A stretch of DNA of 64,000 nt from Kitasatospora sp. SolWspMP-SS2h (GTDB taxonomy: Bacteria; Actinomycetota; Actinomycetes; Streptomycetales; Streptomycetaceae), in contig NZ_QLLT01000008.1 in the NCBI RefSeq assembly GCF_003259315.1, positions 62,001 to 126,000 on the forward strand, written 5' to 3'. A model generated the notes under the pieces. The model saw only the letters and a program-made list of their open reading frames with translations, searched no databases and was not told the DNA's origin. Shown in pieces: positions 9,391 to 18,444 of this stretch (positions are counted from its first letter, which is position 1; the number at the start of each line of letters is the position of its first letter). The position numbers were made by a program, and so were the translations under genes.

Positions 9391-11307
9391 GTGGCCGGTC
9401 GGATCAGGGACGAGGATGTGCAGGCGGTGCGTGCCGCCCTGCCGATCGACGCCGTGGTCGGCGACTACGTGCAGCTGGCGGCCGGTGGTGGGGCGCAGCT
9501 GAAAGGCGTCTGCCCGTTCCACGACGAGAAGTCGGCGTCCTTCTACGTGCACCCGGGCAAGGGCGTCTTCCACTGCTTCGGCTGCGGCGAGTCCGGCGAC
9601 ACGATCACCTTCCTGATGAAGATCGAGCACTGCTCGTTCGCGGAGGCGGTCGAGCGGATGGCCGCCCAGGCGGGCATCACCCTGCGCTACGAGGAGGGCG
9701 GCTACAGCCCGCGCCACCAGCAGGGCGAGCGGACCAGGCTGGTCGAGGCGCACAAGGTGGCCGCCGCCTGGTTCCAGGAGCAACTGGCCACGCCCGAGGC
9801 CGAGATCGGCCGCCGCTTCCTGGCCGAGCGGGGCTTCGACGAGGCCGCCGCCAAGCACTTCGGGGTGGGCTACGCCCCGGCCGGCTGGGAGCACCTGGTG
9901 CGCTTCCTGCGCGGTCGCGGCTTCACCGACAAGGAGATCTCGGTCGGCGGCCTGGCCTCGCAGGGCCAGCGCGGCGGCCTGATCGACCGCTTCCGGGGCC
10001 GCCTGGTCTGGCCGATCCGGGACAGCTCGGGCGACGTGGTCGGCTTCGGCGCGCGCCGGCTGCGCGAGGACGACAACGGCCCGAAGTACCTGAACACCCC
10101 CGAGACGCCGCTCTACAAGAAGTCGAACGTCCTGTACGGAATCGACCTGGCCCGCAAGGAGATCGCCAAGTCCGGCCGGGCGGTGGTGGTCGAGGGCTAC
10201 ACCGACGTGATGGCCTGTCACCTGGCGGGCGTCACCACGGCGGTGGCCACCTGCGGCACCGCCTTCGGCGAGGACCACATCAAGATCATCCGCCGGCTGC
10301 TGATGGACACCACCTCCACCGCGGGCTACCGCGGCGAGACGGTCTTCACCTTCGACGGCGACGCGGCCGGTCAGAAGGCCGCCCTGCGCGCCTTCGAGGA
10401 CGACCAGAAGTTCGCCGCCCGCACCTCCATCGCCATCACCCCGGGCGGCATGGACCCGTGCGAACTGCGCCTGGCCCAGGGCGACGAGGCGGTCCGCGCC
10501 CTGGTGGACCACCCCGTCCCGCTGTTCGAGTTCGCGCTCCGCTCCGCCGTCGCCCGGCACCGGGTGGACACCGCAGAGGGCCGGGCCGCCGCCCTGGAGG
10601 AGGCCGCCGGGATCATCGTCAAGATCAAGGACCGCTCGATCCAGCACGAGTACGCCGTCCAACTGGCCGGCATGGTCGGCATCCTGGACGAGCGCTTCGT
10701 GGTCAACCGGATCGCCCAGCTGGCCCGCTGGCAGCGCGAGAACCAGCAGAGCGGCCCGCAGCGCACGCTGCGCCGCCCCGACGCCGCCCCGCAGCCCGCC
10801 CGCCCGGAGCGGCCGGTCTTCCGGCTCAACCCGCGCGACCCGGCCCAGTTCGTCGAACGCGAACTGCTCAAGCTCGCCCTCCAGCACCCCGACCTGGTCA
10901 GCCCGGCCTTCGACCAGTACGGCGAGGACGAGTTCCCCACCCCGCCCTACCGGGCCGTCCGCCGCGCGATCGGCCAGGTCGGCGGCACCGCGTACGGCGC
11001 GAGCCTGCCCGACTTCACCGCCGCCGTCCGCGAGGCCAGCCCGGACGACCAGGTGCGCGGCCTGGTCACCGAGCTGACCGTCGAGCCGATCCGCTCCCGC
11101 CGCAAGGCCGACCAGCTGTACGCGGGGGAGTTCCTGGTCAAGCTGCGGCTGCAGGCCGTGGACCGCCGGATCGACGAGGTCCGCGCCCACCTGCGCCGGC
11201 TCGGCGACCGGGCCACCGCCGAGGAGCAGCACCCGGTGCAGAGCGAGCTGTGGGCCCTGCAGCAGTACGGCCAGCAGCTCCGGTCCCGCGGCGCCGCCGC
11301 GCTCTGA
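9391..11307 (+). CDS. dnaG: DNA primase DnaG
   Basis: 638 aa from GTG 9391. The CHC2 zinc ribbon is intact: C41-P-F-H44 and C62-F-G-C65. The primase core follows, then a TOPRIM domain with the catalytic Glu in [16 protein letters not shown] (about residues 263-278) and the metal-binding Asp motif [12 protein letters not shown] near residue 320. The C-terminal part (from about 430) is the poorly conserved helicase-interacting region, with a Pro/Arg-rich linker first. It makes RNA primers at the replication fork with DnaB. No SD is present, and the -10-like TAGACT sits 6 nt before the GTG, so the mRNA is predicted to be leaderless. Confidence 0.96.
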   Translation: MAGRIRDEDVQAVRAALPIDAVVGDYVQLAAGGGAQLKGVCPFHDEKSASFYVHPGKGVFHCFGCGESGDTITFLMKIEHCSFAEAVERMAAQAGITLRYEEGGYSPRHQQGERTRLVEAHKVAAAWFQEQLATPEAEIGRRFLAERGFDEAAAKHFGVGYAPAGWEHLVRFLRGRGFTDKEISVGGLASQGQRGGLIDRFRGRLVWPIRDSSGDVVGFGARRLREDDNGPKYLNTPETPLYKKSNVLYGIDLARKEIAKSGRAVVVEGYTDVMACHLAGVTTAVATCGTAFGEDHIKIIRRLLMDTTSTAGYRGETVFTFDGDAAGQKAALRAFEDDQKFAARTSIAITPGGMDPCELRLAQGDEAVRALVDHPVPLFEFALRSAVARHRVDTAEGRAAALEEAAGIIVKIKDRSIQHEYAVQLAGMVGILDERFVVNRIAQLARWQRENQQSGPQRTLRRPDAAPQPARPERPVFRLNPRDPAQFVERELLKLALQHPDLVSPAFDQYGEDEFPTPPYRAVRRAIGQVGGTAYGASLPDFTAAVREASPDDQVRGLVTELTVEPIRSRRKADQLYAGEFLVKLRLQAVDRRIDEVRAHLRRLGDRATAEEQHPVQSELWALQQYGQQLRSRGAAAL

Positions 11308-11468
11308 CCCAGCCTGACCGGGCGTCAACTCGCGGCACCCGCAGGCCTGGAGGGTGCCGTTCGCCCACCTCGCGACCGCTCGCAGGTGCCCGGGCCCGCC
11401 GCGCTGGGTATCCCCTCGGGTGTGGCGCGGCAACCCCCATGCCGCGCGCGGCCCCTGGAGGGATGCCC

Positions 11469-12680
11469 GTGGAGCTTTCCGTTGCCCGCCCGGCCCAGAC
11501 CGCCCCGGCCCGGGACGCCGCGATCCCGCCCCAGCCCGGCCCGCCCGTCCCCGAGCTCACCGTCGTGCCCGCCCCCGGCCCGGACACCGGCCCCACCGGC
11601 TCCGTTGCCGAGGAGGCCACCCCGACCGCCGACGGCCTTTTCCCCGGTGAGCCCGCCGCCGGTGAGCCCGCCGTCGAGGAGCCCGCCGCCGGTGAGCCCG
11701 CCGTCGAGGAGCCCGCCGTCGAGGAGCTCGCCGACGAGCCGCCGGAACCCGCGCTGGACGAGGGCACCGGCCCGGCCGCCGACCTGCTGCGCCAGTACCT
11801 GCGCGAGATCGGCCGGATCAGGCTGCTCACCGCCGTCGAGGAGGTGGAGCTGGCCCGCGCCATCGAGGCCGGCCTGTTCGCGGAGGAGGCGCTGAACCAC
11901 GTCCCGGACGCCGACGAGCGCCTGCTCGGCGACCTGGACCGGCTGGTGGTGCTGGGCCGGATCGCCAAGCGCCGCCTGATCGAGGCCAACCTGCGGCTGG
12001 TCGTCTCGGTCGCCAAGCGCCACGTCGGGCGCGGCCTGACCCTGCTCGACCTGGTCCAGGAGGGGAACCTGGGCCTGATCCGGGCGGTGGAGAAGTTCGA
12101 CTACGCGCGCGGCTACAAGTTCTCGACCTACGCCACCTGGTGGATCCGCCAGGCGATGAGCCGCGCCCTCGCCGACCAGGCCCGCACCATCCGGGTGCCG
12201 GTGCACGTCGTGGAGCTGATCAACCGGGTGCTGCGGGTGCAGCGCTCGATGCTGCAGGAGCGCGGCGTGGAGCCGACCGCCGCCGAGGTCGGGGCGGCGC
12301 TGCAACTGTCGCCGGAGCGGGTCCGGGAGATCCGTCGGCTGGCCCAGGAGCCGGTCTCCCTGCACACCCCGGTCGGCGCGGAGGACGACATCGCCCTCGG
12401 CGACCTGATCGAGGACGCCGACGCGGCCTCCCCGGCGGAGAGCGCCGCCTTCCTGCTGCTGCGCGAGCACCTGGAGGCGGTGCTGGCCACCCTCGGCGAG
12501 CGCGAGCGCCAGGTGGTCCAGCTCCGCTACGGTCTCGACGACGGCCGCCCCCGCACCCTGGAGGAGATCGGCCACCTGTTCGGGGTGACCCGGGAGCGGA
12601 TCCGCCAGATCGAGGCGAAGACGCTCGGCAAGCTCCGCGACCACGCCTTCGCCGACCAGCTCCGCGGCTACCTCGACTGA
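11469..12680 (+). CDS. Sigma-70 family (group 1/2, HrdA-like) RNA polymerase sigma factor
   Basis: 403 aa. GTG 11469 is preferred over in-frame ATG 11463, because the SD GGAGGG (11457-11462) directly abuts the ATG but lies 6 nt from the GTG. The N-terminal 95 residues are acidic, Pro/Ala-rich and repetitive. Region 1.2 follows ([31 protein letters not shown]), then region 2 with the -10-recognition helix ([19 protein letters not shown]), region 3, and region 4 with the -35 HTH ([19 protein letters not shown]). Streptomycetes carry one essential HrdB and several dispensable paralogues. The location just after dnaG recalls hrdA, but sequence alone does not fix which Hrd this is. Confidence 0.88.
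   Translation: MELSVARPAQTAPARDAAIPPQPGPPVPELTVVPAPGPDTGPTGSVAEEATPTADGLFPGEPAAGEPAVEEPAAGEPAVEEPAVEELADEPPEPALDEGTGPAADLLRQYLREIGRIRLLTAVEEVELARAIEAGLFAEEALNHVPDADERLLGDLDRLVVLGRIAKRRLIEANLRLVVSVAKRHVGRGLTLLDLVQEGNLGLIRAVEKFDYARGYKFSTYATWWIRQAMSRALADQARTIRVPVHVVELINRVLRVQRSMLQERGVEPTAAEVGAALQLSPERVREIRRLAQEPVSLHTPVGAEDDIALGDLIEDADAASPAESAAFLLLREHLEAVLATLGERERQVVQLRYGLDDGRPRTLEEIGHLFGVTRERIRQIEAKTLGKLRDHAFADQLRGYLD
11646..11730 (+). repeat. In-frame 30-bp tandem repeat in the sigma-factor N-terminus
   Basis: A 30-bp unit encoding about [20 protein letters not shown] is repeated roughly two and a half times, built of 15-bp half-units (GAGCCCGCCGTCGAG and GAGCCCGCCGCCGGT). It keeps frame and encodes an acidic Pro-rich spacer upstream of region 1.2. 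It is probably prone to copy-number change. Confidence 0.8.
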
Positions 12681-12776
12681 CGCCCGACGGCCCGGCCTCG
12701 CCAGAGCGCCGACGCGCCGTCGAGCGGACGCGCACCCGCACCCCGCTTCGAGCCGGGCCGGGCCGGGCCGGGGGTC

Positions 12777-14183
12777 TCAGTGGTGGAACCCGCTGCGCGG
12801 CGGCATCCCCAGCGCGCTGAGCGGCGCGGGCTGGCGCTCCAGCTCGGGCAGCAGCCGCCGCAGGTCGGCCAGCAGCAGGTCCGCCAGGTCCCGGGTGAAC
12901 CCGTTGCGGCACACCACCCGCAGCACCGCCAGGTCGGTCCGCCCCTCCGGGAAGGTGTACGCGGGCACCTGCCAGCCGCGTTCGCGCAGCCGCCGCGAGA
13001 CGTCGAACACGTCGAACGGGCAGTCGTCGACGGTGGTGAACGCGAACACCGGCAGCTGGTCGCCCCTGGTGATCATCCGGAACGGCCCGAGCCCGGCGAT
13101 CTCCCCGGCCAGGTACCCGGCGACGTCCCGGCAGGCCTGCTGGATCGCGTGGTACCCGCCGAACCCGAGCCGGAGGAACGCGTAGTACTGGGCGACCACC
13201 TCGGCGCCCGGCCGGGAGAAGTTCAGCGCGAAGGTCGGCATCTCGCCGCCCAGGTAGTTGACCTTGAACACCAGTTCCTCGGGCAGCGCCGCCCCGTCCC
13301 GCCACAGCGCCCAGCCGACGCCCGGGTACACCAGCCCGTACTTGTGCCCGCTGGTGTTGATCGAGGCCACCCGGGGCAGCCGGAAGTCCCAGACCAGCTC
13401 CGGGTCCAGGAACGGCGCCACCATGCCGCCCGACGCCCCGTCCACGTGCACCGGCACGTCCAGCCCGGTGCGCTGCTGGAAGGCGTCCAGGGCGGCACAG
13501 ATCTCGGCGACCGGCTCGTACGAGCCGTCGAAGGTGGAGCCGAGGATGCCGACCACGCCGATGGTGTTCTCGTCGCAGTGCGCCACCGCCTCCTCGGCGC
13601 TCAGGTGGAAGCGGTCGCCCGCCATCGGGACGAGCCGCGCCTCGACCTCCCAGAAGTTGCAGAACTTCTCCCAGCAGACCTGCACGTTGACGCCCATCAC
13701 CAGGTTCGGCCGGGCCCCGGCGGCGTACCGGTCGGCGTTGCGGGTCGTCCAGCGCCGCTTGAGCGCCATCCCGGCGAGCATGCACGCCTCGCTGGAGCCG
13801 GTGGTCGAGCAGCCCACCGCGGCCGACGGGTCGGGCGCGTGCCACAGGTCGGCGAGGATCGCCACGCAGCGCCGCTCCAGTTCGGCGGTCTGCGGGTACT
13901 CGTCCTTGTCGATCATGTTCTTGTCGGAGCACTCGGCCATCAGCCGGTCCGCGTGCTCGTCCATCTGGGTGGTGACGAAGGTCGCCAGGTTGAGCTTGGC
14001 GTTGCCGTCCAGCATCAGCTCGTCGTGGATCAACTGATAGGCGACGTCCGGCGGGATCGGCACCCGGGGCAGTTGGTGCAGCGCCGGTGCCAGCTGCATC
14101 GCGCCCAGCGGATCGGTCAGCGCGTGCAGCGGGCTGACCGGCAGTGTGCGGTCCTCCTCGCCCTGTCCCTTGTGCAGCGCCAT
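12777..14183 (-). CDS. gadB: Glutamate decarboxylase (PLP-dependent)
   Basis: 468 aa from ATG 14183, with GGAGGG about 11 nt upstream. It shows the group II PLP decarboxylase pattern: the GCSTTGSSEACMLAGMALKRRW phosphate-binding region, VPVHVDGASGGMVAPF with the PLP-contacting Asp/Ala, and SINTSGHKYG with the Schiff-base lysine near residue 280. Length matches bacterial GadA/B (about 466). It converts L-glutamate to GABA with proton consumption, giving acid resistance or a GABA shunt in the cytoplasm. No adjacent GadC antiporter is visible, which argues for a metabolic role. The gene converges on the sigma-factor gene and is alone on this strand until xylB 112 bp upstream. Confidence 0.93.
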   Translation of the reverse strand: MALHKGQGEEDRTLPVSPLHALTDPLGAMQLAPALHQLPRVPIPPDVAYQLIHDELMLDGNAKLNLATFVTTQMDEHADRLMAECSDKNMIDKDEYPQTAELERRCVAILADLWHAPDPSAAVGCSTTGSSEACMLAGMALKRRWTTRNADRYAAGARPNLVMGVNVQVCWEKFCNFWEVEARLVPMAGDRFHLSAEEAVAHCDENTIGVVGILGSTFDGSYEPVAEICAALDAFQQRTGLDVPVHVDGASGGMVAPFLDPELVWDFRLPRVASINTSGHKYGLVYPGVGWALWRDGAALPEELVFKVNYLGGEMPTFALNFSRPGAEVVAQYYAFLRLGFGGYHAIQQACRDVAGYLAGEIAGLGPFRMITRGDQLPVFAFTTVDDCPFDVFDVSRRLRERGWQVPAYTFPEGRTDLAVLRVVCRNGFTRDLADLLLADLRRLLPELERQPAPLSALGMPPRSGFHH

Positions 14184-14295
14184 GGCGAACCGTCCCTCCA
14201 CTCGTGGAACCTCCACGGTGGCACCGGCCCGCCGCCCCCGCACGTCCGCCCGCGCACGTCCGCCCGCGGCGGGACCGAAGCGCGGCCGGGGCGGG

Positions 14296-15735
14296 TCAGG
14301 CGGCGGCGGTCTCCGGGTGGTACTGCTCGCGCACCGCCGCGAATTGCTGGCGCACCGCGCCGCCGACCGCCAGGTCGTGCTCCCGGTCGGGGGCGAGCAC
14401 GGTCAGGTCGGGCAGCTCCCAGTGCGGGGGCTCGGGCGTCCCGGCGAGCGCCCAAGCAGCCTGCCGGGCCGCGCCGCGCGCCGCGTGGTCGCCGCCCGGC
14501 GGGGGGACCGCCACGGGCAGGCCGAACAGCTGCGGCGCGATCTGCTGCACGGCGGGCAGCCGTCCGGCCGTCCCCAGCAGGAACACCCGGTTCACCGCCA
14601 CCCCGTGCCCGCGCAGCACGTCCAGCGCCTCCGCCAGGTTGCACAGCATGCCCTCGACGGCGGCCCGCGCCACGTGCTGCGGCGCCATCGACTCGACCCG
14701 CAGCCCGGTCAGGGTGCCCGCCGCGTGCGGCAGCTTCGGGGTCCGCTCGCCGTCCAGGTAGGGCAGGAAGACCATCCCGTACGCGCCGGGCGAGGACTGC
14801 AGGGCCAGTTCGGACAGGCCCGCCAGGTCGGTGCCGAGCATCGCGGCGGTGGAGCGCAGCACCTGCGCGGCGTTCAGGGTGGCCACCATCGGCAGGTGCC
14901 GGCCGGTGGCGTCCGCGAACGAGGAGACCAGGCCGGACGGGTCGACCACCGCCCGGTCGTGCACCGCGAAGATCGTGCCGTTGCCGCCCAGCGACACCAC
15001 CGCGTCGCCCGGGCCCAGCCCGAGGCCCAGCGAGGCCGCCATGTTCTCCCCGGTGCCGGCCGAGATCAGCAGCCCCTCGGGGGTGTGCCCGGCGGGCTCG
15101 GCCGGGCCGAGCACGTCCGGGAGGTTCAGCTCGTGGCCGAGCGCCAGCTTGACCAGGTCCTGCCGGTACTCGCCGGTGATCGGCGACCAGTAGCCGGTGC
15201 CGGAGGCGTCGCCGCGGTCCGTGGTGCGCCGCCGGGCCCCGCCCAGCAGCTGGGAGACCAGCCAGTCGTGCGGCAGCAGCACCTCGGCGATCCGCTGCGC
15301 CGACACCGGTTCGAACTCGGCCAGCCAGCGCAGCTTGGCGATGGTGTAGGTGGGGCCCGGCACTGCGCCGATCGCCTCCACCCAGGGCTGCGGGCCGCCC
15401 AGCGCGTCCAGCAGCGCGGCCGCCGAACCCGCCGAGCGGGGGTCGTTCCACAGCAGCGCGGGGCGCACCAGCACGCCGCCCGCGTCCAGCCCGATCAGCC
15501 CGTGCTGCTGGGCGGAGACCCCGATCGCCCGGACCCCCTCCAGCAGGCCCCCGGCGGCGGCGTCGCCCAGCGAGTGCAGCCAGTTCTGCGGGTCGACCTC
15601 GGTGCTTCTGGCGTCCTCGCCCTCCGGCAGCGGGTGCGGAGCCCGGCCCTGCCGCAGCACGGCGCCGGTGTCGGCGTCGCACGCGACGATCCGGGTGCGA
15701 GTGGTGGAGCTGTCGATGCCCGCGACGATGGCCAT
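14296..15735 (-). CDS. xylB: FGGY-family carbohydrate kinase, xylulokinase type
   Basis: 479 aa from ATG 15735. The N-terminal ATPase motif (VAGIDSSTTRTRIVACD) and the adenosine-binding region (AVVSLGGNGTIFAVHD, FLLGTAGRLPAVQQI) match the FGGY/actin-like fold. The substrate-side DAGGVLVRPALLWNDPRSAGSA resembles the xylulokinase W-x-D-x-R region. The likely reaction is ATP-dependent phosphorylation of D-xylulose for the pentose phosphate pathway. No xylose isomerase or transporter is nearby, so the true sugar is uncertain. It runs the same way as gadB but probably forms its own unit. Confidence 0.82.
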   Translation of the reverse strand: MAIVAGIDSSTTRTRIVACDADTGAVLRQGRAPHPLPEGEDARSTEVDPQNWLHSLGDAAAGGLLEGVRAIGVSAQQHGLIGLDAGGVLVRPALLWNDPRSAGSAAALLDALGGPQPWVEAIGAVPGPTYTIAKLRWLAEFEPVSAQRIAEVLLPHDWLVSQLLGGARRRTTDRGDASGTGYWSPITGEYRQDLVKLALGHELNLPDVLGPAEPAGHTPEGLLISAGTGENMAASLGLGLGPGDAVVSLGGNGTIFAVHDRAVVDPSGLVSSFADATGRHLPMVATLNAAQVLRSTAAMLGTDLAGLSELALQSSPGAYGMVFLPYLDGERTPKLPHAAGTLTGLRVESMAPQHVARAAVEGMLCNLAEALDVLRGHGVAVNRVFLLGTAGRLPAVQQIAPQLFGLPVAVPPPGGDHAARGAARQAAWALAGTPEPPHWELPDLTVLAPDREHDLAVGGAVRQQFAAVREQYHPETAAA

Positions 15736-15855
15736 GCCGAGATCATGCCGCAGTCGACGGCCGGGGCGGGACCGACTGCCGCAAGTGTTGCCCAGTCGGT
15801 ACCGGAACCACCCCGTCCGGCGACCGTCCGCCCCAGCTCAGCGGGGCTCCACGGC

Positions 15856-16149
15856 TCAGGGGCGCACGGTGCCCCAGCCGTCGTCCTCGCCGTGCTGCTT
15901 GGCGAAGTACGGGACGCGCTCGGTCAGCGCGTTCGGCAGCTTCTCGCCGACCTTGTCGGCGACCACCCCGGCGGCCTTCCCGGCCACCGCACCGGCCTGC
16001 TGCTTGGCCTTCTCCGCCGCGTCCTGCACCCGCGGGTTGTCCCGCACGTGCCGGGCCGCGCCGGCCAGCTGCTCGTAGCGTTCGCGCCCGGCCCGGGTGC
16101 CGAGGACGTACCCGATCCCGAGACCCACCAACAACGACACCTTCCACAT
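15856..16149 (-). CDS. YtxH-like small membrane-anchored protein
   Basis: 97 aa from ATG 16149, preceded by a GGTGGAA SD. One N-terminal hydrophobic/glycine zipper segment (MWKVSLLVGLGIGYVLGTRAGRERY) is followed by an amphipathic Ala/Lys/Gln-rich helix (DAAEKAKQQAGAVAGKAAGVVADKV) and a short polar tail. The G-x-G-Y-V-L-G-T-R-A-G-R-E-R-Y pattern is typical of actinobacterial YtxH-domain proteins. Function is not established; a stress-related envelope protein is the usual guess. It ends 120 bp upstream of xylB. Confidence 0.75.
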   Translation of the reverse strand: MWKVSLLVGLGIGYVLGTRAGRERYEQLAGAARHVRDNPRVQDAAEKAKQQAGAVAGKAAGVVADKVGEKLPNALTERVPYFAKQHGEDDGWGTVRP

Positions 16150-16494
16150 GCCCTGGTTCCACCCTTCGTCGCCGCGCGTCTGTGTGCCGCGTCTACCCGT
16201 CCGGCCGGGCCGTGAACCACCCTTCCGGTGGCGGGTCCGGGGCGGCCGGAGCCGCCGTGCACCAGCATCCCCGTCCGCATCGCGGGGCGCGCGCGGGGCG
16301 CGCCGGACCGGGCGGGGCGAAGGCGGGGCGCAGGCGGCCCCGCGGTGGGGGAGCAGGTGGCCGCGGGGCGGGCGGGCGGGCCGGGCAAAGCGATTGGCGG
16401 AACACCCCCCTGAGTGCGCTAATGTATGTCCCGCAGCGAGCACCGTGGGCCCCGGAGCGATCCGGAGACCGGGGTGGGCGAGGCGGAAGCACGA
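16150..16494. other. Gene-free region upstream of the tRNA-Asn pair
   Basis: 345 bp, very GC-rich for most of its length (16250-16385 is low-complexity G/C), ending in an AT-richer patch. TAATGT at 16420-16425 is a plausible -10 for the tRNA transcript. TTGGCG at 16394-16399 is a candidate -35, but the 20-bp spacing is long. I see no protein gene. Confidence 0.45.
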
Positions 16495-16567
16495 TCCTCC
16501 ATAGCTCAATTGGCAGAGCAGCCGACTGTTAATCGGCAGGTTATTGGTTCGAGTCCAATTGGAGGAG
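16495..16567 (+). tRNA. tRNA-Asn (anticodon GTT), copy 1
   Basis: A 73-nt cloverleaf. The acceptor stem TCCTCCA pairs with TGGAGGA, with D-arm AGCTCAATTGGCAGAGC, anticodon arm GCCGACTGTTAATCGGC and T-arm TTGGTTCGAGTCCAA. The discriminator base is G and no CCA is encoded, as is usual in streptomycetes. Confidence 0.97.
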
Positions 16568-16572
16568 CGCGG

Positions 16573-16645
16573 TCCCCCATAGCTCAATTGGCAGAGCAGC
16601 CGACTGTTAATCGGCAGGTTATTGGTTCGAGTCCAATTGGGGGAG
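16573..16645 (+). tRNA. tRNA-Asn (anticodon GTT), copy 2
   Basis: Starts 5 nt after copy 1 and is identical to it except for one compensatory acceptor pair (TCCCCCA with TGGGGGA). Anticodon GTT, discriminator G, no encoded CCA. Both copies are presumably processed from one transcript. Confidence 0.97.
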
Positions 16646-16681
16646 CTTCACCGGAAGTCGCGGTGATCGGTACAGAGCGAG

Positions 16682-16706
16682 GGCCCTTCGGCAACGCCGA
16701 GGGGCC
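16682..16706 (+). terminator. Hairpin terminator after the tRNA-Asn pair
   Basis: GGCCCTTCGGC and GCCGAGGGGCC pair with one G-T wobble around an AAC loop and are followed by TTCGTGTTT. It lies 37 nt after the second tRNA. Confidence 0.75.
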
Positions 16707-16775
16707 TTCGTGTTTCCCGGGCGGGCGTCACCCGGTCCAGGCGTCACCGGAGCGGGCTCCCGGAACCGGCCCGGC

Positions 16776-17546
16776 TCAGCCGGAGGCCCGTCGGTACAGG
16801 TCGGTGACGTGCGCGTCGAAGGCCACGCTGTACGAGGTGTCCGGGCTGATCCCGCCCTCCTGGTGGCCCCCTATCACCCCGACCACCCGGCCCGCGTCGG
16901 TGACCCACGGGCTGCCGCTGGTGCCGTCGGTGAACCCGGCGCAGTCGAAGCGCTGCTGGGTGGCGCTGTACGAGGAGGTGCGGGCCCGGCAGGTGATCGG
17001 GGCGTCGTCCTGGTTGGGATAGCCGGTGACAGTGACGTCCAGCCCGGAGCCGAGGCCGACGGCGAGTGCGTCGGCGCCCACCGCGTCCTCGACCTGCTCG
17101 CCGTCGAGCGCCCCGACGGCCAGGAAGGCGACGTCGTGGTCCTCGTCCTGCCTGGCCTCCCAGTCCGGGTCGACGGTCACCTCGGTGACCGGCCACGTCC
17201 CGTGCGGGGCCCGGCCGTCCCGGTAGCCGGGGACGAACACCAGGCCGTCGGTCCGGACGCCGCCGGGGGCCGCGCAGTGGGCGGCGGTGACCAGCAGGTT
17301 CCGGCCGGGGCTGTGCACCACCCCGGCGGTGCAGGCGCGGGCGCCGTCGGGGCCGCCGACGAACAGCGCGCCGACCCGGTCGGCGGCCGGACCGGCGGCG
17401 GCGGGACGGGCGACGGCCTGCCCCTGCTGCCCGTCGCCGGCCTGCTCGGCGGAGCCGCAACCGGCCGCGGTCGCGGCCAGCAGCAGCGCCAGCGCGCCGA
17501 CGGCCGCGGCCGGGAACGCGCCGGGTCCGGGGGAGGTGCGCGACAC
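16776..17546 (-). CDS. Secreted trypsin-like serine protease, probable lipoprotein
   Basis: 256 aa from GTG 17546, chosen for the [11 protein letters not shown] 5 nt upstream; the frame stays open another 19 codons. A hydrophobic signal segment (AAAVGALALLLAATAAGC) ends in a lipobox-like cysteine at residue 30. The chymotrypsin-fold triad is visible: His90 (LLVTAAHC), Asp138 (DEDHDVAFL) and Ser210 (DGTSGSPW). A conserved Cys pair near residues 186 and 202 could form a disulfide. It is probably an extracellular, membrane-tethered peptidase; the substrate is unknown. It faces the tRNA-Asn terminator. Confidence 0.85.
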   Translation of the reverse strand: MSRTSPGPGAFPAAAVGALALLLAATAAGCGSAEQAGDGQQGQAVARPAAAGPAADRVGALFVGGPDGARACTAGVVHSPGRNLLVTAAHCAAPGGVRTDGLVFVPGYRDGRAPHGTWPVTEVTVDPDWEARQDEDHDVAFLAVGALDGEQVEDAVGADALAVGLGSGLDVTVTGYPNQDDAPITCRARTSSYSATQQRFDCAGFTDGTSGSPWVTDAGRVVGVIGGHQEGGISPDTSYSVAFDAHVTDLYRRASG

Positions 17547-17920
17547 CGTCGCTCCCTTCCGCTCGGCGGCCCGCCCGGGATGCCGGACGGGTGGTCCCAG
17601 CAAGATCTACCAGGGCCCGCACGGGCCGGGCAACCGAGGCCCGACGGCCGTCCCCGACACCCGGCCGCTCGCTCCCGCTCGCGCTCGGGCCAATCCGGAG
17701 ACCGGGCGTCACCCGCCGTCGGACGGCCCGTCACCACCGGTCCGCCACCGCCGGTGCGCCGGGTCGGCAGTGCCGTTGCGCGGGGCCGCGGACCCGGCGT
17801 ACCCGGATGCGCCCCCGGCGCGCACCACCGGTGATCGACCGGCTATGCTGCCGGGGACGGCCCTGAGGGGCCGTCTGCTGCTGCCAGGACCGCGTCGTCG
17901 GCCCCGGCGGGTCGAGTCGG
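17547..17920. other. Region between the protease gene and tRNA-CAT
   Basis: 374 bp without a gene. It contains a possible -10 TATGCT at 17844-17849 for the tRNA and a perfect hairpin at 17856-17875 (GACGGCCC, TGAG loop, GGGCCGTC). The hairpin would lie in the 5' leader of the precursor tRNA, about 45 nt upstream of the mature end. Confidence 0.5.
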
Positions 17921-17994
<74 letters not shown>

Positions 17995-18444
17995 CCTCGG
18001 TCGCTGACGGCGCGTCAGCGGAACCGGCCCCCTGATCAGGCGAAACGCTGATCGCGTCACGCAAATCGTAGAGCATCGGACCGTCACTCGACCTCCTCGG
18101 GGCCGTAAATTCACCCTCCAGTGGTCGCCTCGTGGACGCGGGGCGGCTCCTTCGGCGAACGGTGCGAGCCGACCGCCGACCCCGTCCCCCTGCACCCGGG
18201 CCACCCCGTCCACACCCGCTTCGACCGGGTCCGCCCGGCGGGCTCGCAGCCGCGTCGTCGAGTCCAGTGGCGGCCCTTCGTCGCAGAGCCGCCGGTGGGC
18301 CGGGCCGTCGGTTCCGCCGAACGGTCCGTCGAGCCGTCATGTCCAAGTGCGGGCAAAGGAAGCGCATATAAAACCTCGACTGGACATTAGTTCGGGTGGG
18401 AAGCTGTGGCGCTCTCCGTCAACCACACTCCTGGAGCCCGTTCC
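17995..18444. other. Gene-free region downstream of tRNA-CAT
   Basis: 450 bp before the first secreted repeat protein. The 3' part is AT-richer, with CATATAAAA near 18365-18373 as a possible promoter element. I looked for an integrase remnant or a duplicated tRNA 3' end and saw neither. Confidence 0.4.
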
